DNA from: an uncultured Ruminococcus sp.
GTDB taxonomy: Bacteria; Bacillota_A; Clostridia; Oscillospirales; Ruminococcaceae
Length of the DNA stretch: 6,989 bases
Reading direction: 5' to 3'
Assembly (NCBI GenBank): GCA_946629405.1
Contig: CAMOXW010000223.1
Coordinates: forward strand, 1 to 6,989
Shown: one piece after another, positions 5,182 through 6,989 of the stretch
How the letters are laid out: each line of letters opens with the position of its first letter
Position numbering within the stretch: the first letter of the stretch is position 1
Made by a program: the position numbers and the translations under genes
Notes under the pieces: model-generated
Told to the model about the DNA's origin: nothing
Database searches by the model: none
Seen by the model: only the letters and a program-made list of their open reading frames with translations

Positions 5182-6348
5182 TTATTCCTTCGGCATTTTT
5201 CTGCGAATATCGTTAAGACGTTCAAGCGCGCCTTCGAGAGTTTCGTTCTTTTTGGCGTAATGAAGCCTTATGTAGCGGTTCTCAGGCTCCTTGAAGAAGC
5301 TTGAACCAGGAACTGCTCCGACACCGACATATTCAGCAAGCTTCTCGCAGAAAACGAGGTCACTCTTGTAGCCGAATTCTGAAATATCAAGCAGTATATA
5401 ATAAGCTCCCTGCGGAACTGTATGTCTTATACCGATATCGTCCAGCCCCCTGAGGAAAAGGTCACGCTTCTCAGTGTACTTGTCCTGGAGCCACTGGTAG
5501 TAATCGTCACCGAAACGCAGTCCTGTTACGGCAGCCTCCTGCAATGGCGCGGCAGCTCCGACTGTGAGGAAGTCATGTACCTTCTTCACGGTGTCGATAA
5601 TGTGCGGCGGAGCAATAACATAGCCAAGTCTCCACCCTGTTATGGAGTAAGTCTTTGACAGCGACGAGCAGGAAATAGTCCTCTCCCACATATCCGGCAG
5701 ACTCGCAAAATAAATGTGCTTATGCGGTGCATAGACAATGTGCTCATAGACCTCATCGGTTATGACAAATGTATCATACTTCTTTGCAAGTCCGGCAATG
5801 ATATTAAGCTCGTCAAGGGTGAACACTTTGCCGCAGGGATTTGAAGGGTTGCAGAGTATGAGCGCCTTGGGATGCTGACGGAAGGCTTCTTCCAGAACGT
5901 CCGGGTCAAAGCTGAACTGAGGCGGGATGAGCGGGACATATATCGGTTCAGCTCCGGAAAGTATCGTATCAGCGCCGTAATTCTCATAGAAAGGCGAGAA
6001 AACTATCACCTTGTCGCCGGGATTTGTCACGGACATCATTGCCGCCATCATTGCCTCTGTACTGCCGCAGGTAACGACTATCTCACCGTTAGGGTCGATA
6101 CTGCGTCCCATAAGGCGGGACTGCTTCTCAGCAAGGGCTTCACGGAAATTCTGTGCGCCCCATGTTATAGAATACTGGTGGAAGTCCTCGCGAGTGACCT
6201 CAGCAAGGCGGTCAAGTATCTCCTTCGGCGGCTCGAAATCCGGGAAGCCCTGAGAAAGATTGACAGCGCCGTATTTATTGGAGATCCGCGTCATACGCCT
6301 GATGACGGAATCGGTAAAGGTTGCTGTTCTGTTTGATAATTCTGGCAT
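5182..6348 (-). CDS. Class I/II PLP-dependent aminotransferase (fold type I)
   Basis: This 388-residue cytosolic enzyme should transfer the amino group between an amino acid and a 2-oxo acid using pyridoxal phosphate. Landmarks are LSQGFPDFEPP (31-41), the phosphate-binding GSTEAM (95-100), and NPSNPCGK with N170. D198 pairs with the cofactor ring nitrogen in TDEVYEH, with Y201 nearby. The Schiff-base lysine is K232 in SSLSKTYSITGWRLGY, with R240, and RLHYA carries R361, which should bind the substrate carboxylate. All core residues are present. The SQGFPDF start and overall layout resemble the PatA/YbdL/kynurenine-aminotransferase branch, which often accepts aromatic amino acids or methionine, but substrate cannot be fixed from sequence. 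The ATG at 6348 has AAGGAG 6 nt upstream. It has its own promoter and terminator, so it is probably monocistronic, lying 57 bp downstream of the paaK-family gene. Confidence 0.95.
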   Translation of the reverse strand: MPELSNRTATFTDSVIRRMTRISNKYGAVNLSQGFPDFEPPKEILDRLAEVTREDFHQYSITWGAQNFREALAEKQSRLMGRSIDPNGEIVVTCGSTEAMMAAMMSVTNPGDKVIVFSPFYENYGADTILSGAEPIYVPLIPPQFSFDPDVLEEAFRQHPKALILCNPSNPCGKVFTLDELNIIAGLAKKYDTFVITDEVYEHIVYAPHKHIYFASLPDMWERTISCSSLSKTYSITGWRLGYVIAPPHIIDTVKKVHDFLTVGAAAPLQEAAVTGLRFGDDYYQWLQDKYTEKRDLFLRGLDDIGIRHTVPQGAYYILLDISEFGYKSDLVFCEKLAEYVGVGAVPGSSFFKEPENRYIRLHYAKKNETLEGALERLNDIRRKMPKE

Positions 6349-6369
6349 AATATTCTCCTTAAATGAATT

Positions 6370-6388
6370 GGGCGGAGAGTATCCGCCC
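6370..6388 (-). other. GC-rich hairpin at the predicted 5' end of the aminotransferase mRNA
   Basis: A perfect 7-bp stem (GGGCGGA 6370-6376 with TCCGCCC 6382-6388) encloses a 5-nt loop. The promoter at 6393-6421 predicts a start at about 6390-6386, so the transcript would begin with or within this stem. A 5'-terminal stem can protect mRNA from decay. It also lies 16 nt after the paaK-family stop, where it could act as a weak terminator, but the bases after it (AATTCATTT) are not a proper U-tract. It ends well upstream of the ribosome site, so it need not block translation. Confidence 0.5.
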
Positions 6389-6392
6389 GTAT

Positions 6393-6421
6393 ATTATATC
6401 ATAATCAGATGTTGTAGTCAA
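6393..6421 (-). promoter_or_regulatory. Sigma-A promoter of the aminotransferase gene
   Basis: On the - strand TTGACT (6421-6416; 5 of 6 to consensus) is followed by a 17-nt spacer and a perfect TATAAT (6398-6393). The -35 box and most of the spacer lie within the last codons of the paaK-family gene. Predicted start about 6390-6386, leader about 40 nt. Confidence 0.8.
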
Positions 6422-6989
6422 TATTTCTCTCGTCGATAACTCGTCTGGACTTGTGCTCGGAACGTGTGTTCAGACCGCCGTCCGGATGAACAATGACCTT
6501 AGCCGGTTTAACGCCGATGCGAGCCTTGAGAGCTGCGCTTACCTCTGCTGCAACAGTTTCATCGTCCTTGGTATTGTCAGCGTTCTTCTCGATCTCGACC
6601 GCATACTTGTTGGTGAAATCCTTCTCAAAGATACGGATGAGATACTCACCTGTTATGCCGCTCTGCTCACGGATAACTGCCTCGATATCGCTCGGAAATA
6701 CGTTAACAGCTGAAACGATGAACATATCGTCCTTTCTGCCGAGGATGCTGATCCTGCCGTGTGTACGTCCGCATTTGCAGGGGGTAGTGTCGATGCGTCC
6801 GATATCACCTGTCTTGAAGCGGATGAGCGGACGGGCGTGCTTGCGGAGAGTAGTGAATACAAGCTCTCCTGTCTGGCCGGGCTCAAGTACCTCGCCTGTA
6901 TGTATATCAATTGTTTCAACAAGAATATGATTCTCAGCAATGTGCAGACCGTCGTGGTATTCGCACTGTGCAGCGCAGGCGCCGAATAT
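6405..6989 (-). CDS. paaK: Phenylacetate-CoA ligase, C-terminal part (5' end outside window)
   Basis: The - strand frame is open from the window edge (6989) to TGA 6407-6405, giving the last 194 residues. The adenylate-forming ligase family activates phenylacetate or another aryl acetate with ATP and CoA. Visible landmarks are CEYHDGLHIAENHILVE (9-25), TGEVLEPGQTGELVFTTL (31-48), the hinge-region IRFKTGDIGRI (56-66), and CKCGRTHGRI (71-80). GRKDDMFIVSAVNVFPSDIE (84-103) marks the start of the mobile C-terminal domain, and HKSRRVIDER (179-188) carries the candidate catalytic lysine K180. The match to PaaK is strong along the whole fragment. The adenylation core (P-loop) lies upstream, outside the window. 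An internal ATG at 6725 is not the start, since homology continues well upstream of it. In anaerobes this gene often sits with indolepyruvate:ferredoxin oxidoreductase genes; whether it does here cannot be seen. Confidence 0.92.
   Translation of the reverse strand: MFGACAAQCEYHDGLHIAENHILVETIDIHTGEVLEPGQTGELVFTTLRKHARPLIRFKTGDIGRIDTTPCKCGRTHGRISILGRKDDMFIVSAVNVFPSDIEAVIREQSGITGEYLIRIFEKDFTNKYAVEIEKNADNTKDDETVAAEVSAALKARIGVKPAKVIVHPDGGLNTRSEHKSRRVIDERNIDYNI

Noticed and set aside
6370..6388. Hairpin as a clear-cut terminator of the paaK-family gene
   Set aside because: The stem is good but is followed by AATTCATTT, not a U-run, and it coincides with the predicted start of the next transcript; annotated as a 5' leader stem with only a possible terminator role.
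6493..6930. 145-residue + strand open frame antisense to the paaK-family gene
   Set aside because: The - strand shows continuous, strong PaaK homology over the same stretch; the antisense frame is Ser/Thr-rich with no motif.
6653..6940. Second - strand frame overlapping the ligase
   Set aside because: It is out of frame with the ligase, whose own frame is open to the window edge and carries all the family motifs, so no frameshift needs to be invoked.
6725..6989. Start of the paaK-family gene at the internal ATG 6725
   Set aside because: The frame is open to the window edge and the residues upstream of this ATG match the PaaK hinge and Cys-rich region, so the true start is beyond the window.

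Overview
The window looks like chromosome from an anaerobic, Gram-positive clostridial bacterium, most likely the Ruminococcus/Oscillospiraceae group. The reasons are low-to-moderate GC, strong AGGAGG-type ribosome sites, sigma-A promoters with 17-nt spacers, and the endospore-associated genes yqfC, yqfD and a ylbJ homologue. The genus is an inference; the sequence alone does not fix it.

Layout. At the left edge (1-147, + strand) is the C-terminal tail of a protein that resembles the end of a large serine site-specific recombinase. It runs into a 37-bp gap and then, tail to tail, into a two-component system on the - strand: a PhoR-like membrane histidine kinase (185-1831) and an OmpR/PhoB-type response regulator (1824-2501). 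The two overlap by 8 nt and are read from a well-formed sigma-A promoter (2534-2562). A 12-bp perfect palindrome sits on the predicted transcription start of that promoter. Upstream of it, also on the - strand, are the sporulation genes yqfC (3695-3994) and yqfD (2566-3735), overlapping by 41 nt. A short divergent region separates them from a + strand YlbJ-like integral membrane protein (4062-5147).

On the right, a class I/II PLP-dependent aminotransferase (5182-6348, - strand) converges on ylbJ. It ends in a strong intrinsic terminator (5142-5177) whose U-tract overlaps the end of ylbJ. The aminotransferase has its own near-consensus sigma-A promoter (6393-6421), buried in the last codons of the upstream gene. 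The predicted mRNA begins almost exactly with a GC-rich hairpin (6370-6388). The upstream gene (6405 to beyond 6989, - strand) is the C-terminal part of a phenylacetate-CoA ligase (paaK family).

How the genes may work together. yqfC, yqfD and ylbJ form a divergent sporulation cluster; in Bacillus these genes belong to the mother-cell programme. The two-component pair is a separate transcription unit placed where clostridia commonly carry phoH/ybeY-type genes after yqfD. The ligase plus aminotransferase pair would fit interconversion of aryl acetates and aromatic amino acids, via an aryl-pyruvate:ferredoxin oxidoreductase that is not in the window. No CRISPR array, tRNA, rRNA or recognisable riboswitch was seen. 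No gene-free stretch exceeds about 70 bp. No wholly new system stands out; the points most worth checking are the possible mobile-element edge at the left, the promoter/hairpin arrangement before the aminotransferase, and the palindrome at the response-regulator start site.
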